Assembly: GCA_032068765.1 (NCBI GenBank)
Contig: DAMBHY010000031.1
Coordinates: forward strand, 1 to 7,677
DNA: 7,677 nt
Origin: DAMBHY01 sp032068765
Lineage (GTDB): Bacteria; Bacteroidota; Bacteroidia; Bacteroidales; Dysgonomonadaceae
Direction: 5' to 3'
This document shows positions 7,370 to 7,677 of the stretch, piece by piece. The notes beneath the pieces are model-generated. The model worked only from the letters and a program-made list of their open reading frames with translations, was not told the DNA's origin and made no database searches. The translations under genes were made by a program, and so were the position numbers. Within the stretch, counting starts at the first letter, position 1; every line of letters begins with the position of its first letter.

Positions 7370-7375
7370 CTGTTA
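7356..7375. promoter_or_regulatory. Operator dyad 1 for the HipB-like protein
   Basis: TTACAG (7356-7361), eight bases, then CTGTTA (7370-7375) form a near-perfect dyad, one base away from symmetry. The half-site spacing of eight bases is the same as in the E. coli hip operator (TATCC-N8-GGATA), although the half-site sequence differs. The dyad covers the -10 box. That HipB binds it is an inference from geometry and position. Confidence 0.65.
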
Positions 7376-7382
7376 ATGAGTA

Positions 7383-7402
7383 TTACAGCTTATCTGCTGT
7401 AA
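7383..7402. promoter_or_regulatory. Operator dyad 2 for the HipB-like protein
   Basis: TTACAG (7383-7388), eight bases, then CTGTAA (7397-7402) form a perfect dyad; the arms extend to 7 bp as TTACAGC and GCTGTAA. The 10-base direct repeat GTATTACAGC at 7353-7362 and 7380-7389 shows that the two dyads share flanking sequence and are 27 bp apart. The second lies just downstream of the predicted transcription start. Confidence 0.7.
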
Positions 7403-7447
7403 ATCCATTCGTTGTGCTTGTTAACCCGTCGATACGGAAGATCACTT

Positions 7448-7677
7448 ATGAACACTCAATACGCTTTGAAGACCTTGAATCAGTTGCGTCCTGTTTTAAT
7501 CGGCTTTCGCAAAGCCAATGGACTGACGCAAAGAGATGTTTCTGAACGTTTGGGTGTAACACAGCAAACTTATGCCCGACTGGAGGCCAACCCTGCAAGT
7601 GTGGGTTTTGAGCGTTTGTTTAGAGTGTTCAGCGTCCTTGGAGTGGAGATCGTACTTTCATCCAGGGAACCATTGTC
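7448..7677 (+). CDS. hipB: HipB-like helix-turn-helix antitoxin (partial, runs off the window)
   Basis: The first 76 codons are visible and no stop is reached. The protein is a small Xre/Cro-type DNA-binding protein. The helix-turn-helix runs from about residue 26 to 50, with LTQRDVSERLGVTQQTYARLE as the core (helix 2 RDVSERL, recognition helix TQQTYARLE), followed by FERLFRVFSVLGVEIVLSS. This layout fits HipB, the antitoxin and autorepressor that binds the HipA Ser/Thr kinase toxin. A hipA gene should follow directly downstream but lies outside the window. GGAAG at 7436-7440, 7 bp before the ATG, is a good ribosome binding site. Paired operators and a strong promoter just upstream support autoregulation. 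The gene is read as cargo of the transposon because it follows the tns operon on the inner side. A plain Xre regulator without a toxin partner is the alternative. Confidence 0.75.
   Translation, partial: MNTQYALKTLNQLRPVLIGFRKANGLTQRDVSERLGVTQQTYARLEANPASVGFERLFRVFSVLGVEIVLSSREPL

Noticed and set aside
7086..7447. CRISPR array or guide RNA after the second TniQ
   Set aside because: No repeat unit with regular spacing; the only repeated sequence, GTATTACAGC, occurs twice and belongs to the operator pair.

Overview
The window is the transposition module of a Tn7-like transposon, read from inside one transposon end through the core genes to the first cargo gene. AT-rich coding sequence, Tn7-type gene order and strong resemblance to Tn7 TnsA, TnsB and TnsD point to a gammaproteobacterial host, probably one of the Enterobacterales. 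No host gene or ribosomal marker is present, so the host call is an inference.

Layout. Bases 1-90 hold three clear and one degenerate copy of a TnsB-type binding sequence (core TAAAGTTGTA). They form the transposon end next to tnsA, the Tn7 'right' end. Base 1 lines up with the ninth base of the Tn7 end, so the terminus should lie about 8 bp outside the window. A compact operon, all on the + strand, follows: tnsA (151-993), tnsB (980-3102), tnsC (3102-4550), a tnsD-type tniQ gene (4591-6147) and a second, shorter and divergent tniQ-family gene (6159-7085). The genes overlap or are separated by at most 40 bp. tnsB is split into two reading frames: 980-1282 carries its N-terminal domain, and the rest is open from 1234 to 3102. 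A single missing base near the G run at 1239-1242 would explain the split and would give a 707-aa TnsB, close to the length of Tn7 TnsB.

A 362-bp spacer (7086-7447) separates the core from the start of a HipB-like antitoxin gene (7448 to the window end). Just before that gene is a strong sigma70 promoter. Its -10 box lies inside one of two matching dyads of the form TTACAG-N8-CTGTWA, so an autoregulated hipBA-type toxin-antitoxin operon is the likely first cargo.

How it works together (Tn7 knowledge applied by homology): TnsA and TnsB make the heteromeric transposase that cuts the 5' and 3' strands at the ends. TnsC is the AAA+ ATPase that links transposase to target selector. The TnsD-type TniQ recognises a fixed attachment site. 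The second TniQ occupies the position of tnsE in Tn7 and may provide a second targeting route. No cas gene and no CRISPR array are visible here. The points most worth a second look are the tnsB frameshift, the second TniQ with its C-terminal cysteine cluster, the altered TnsA active-site residue, and the paired operator at hipB.
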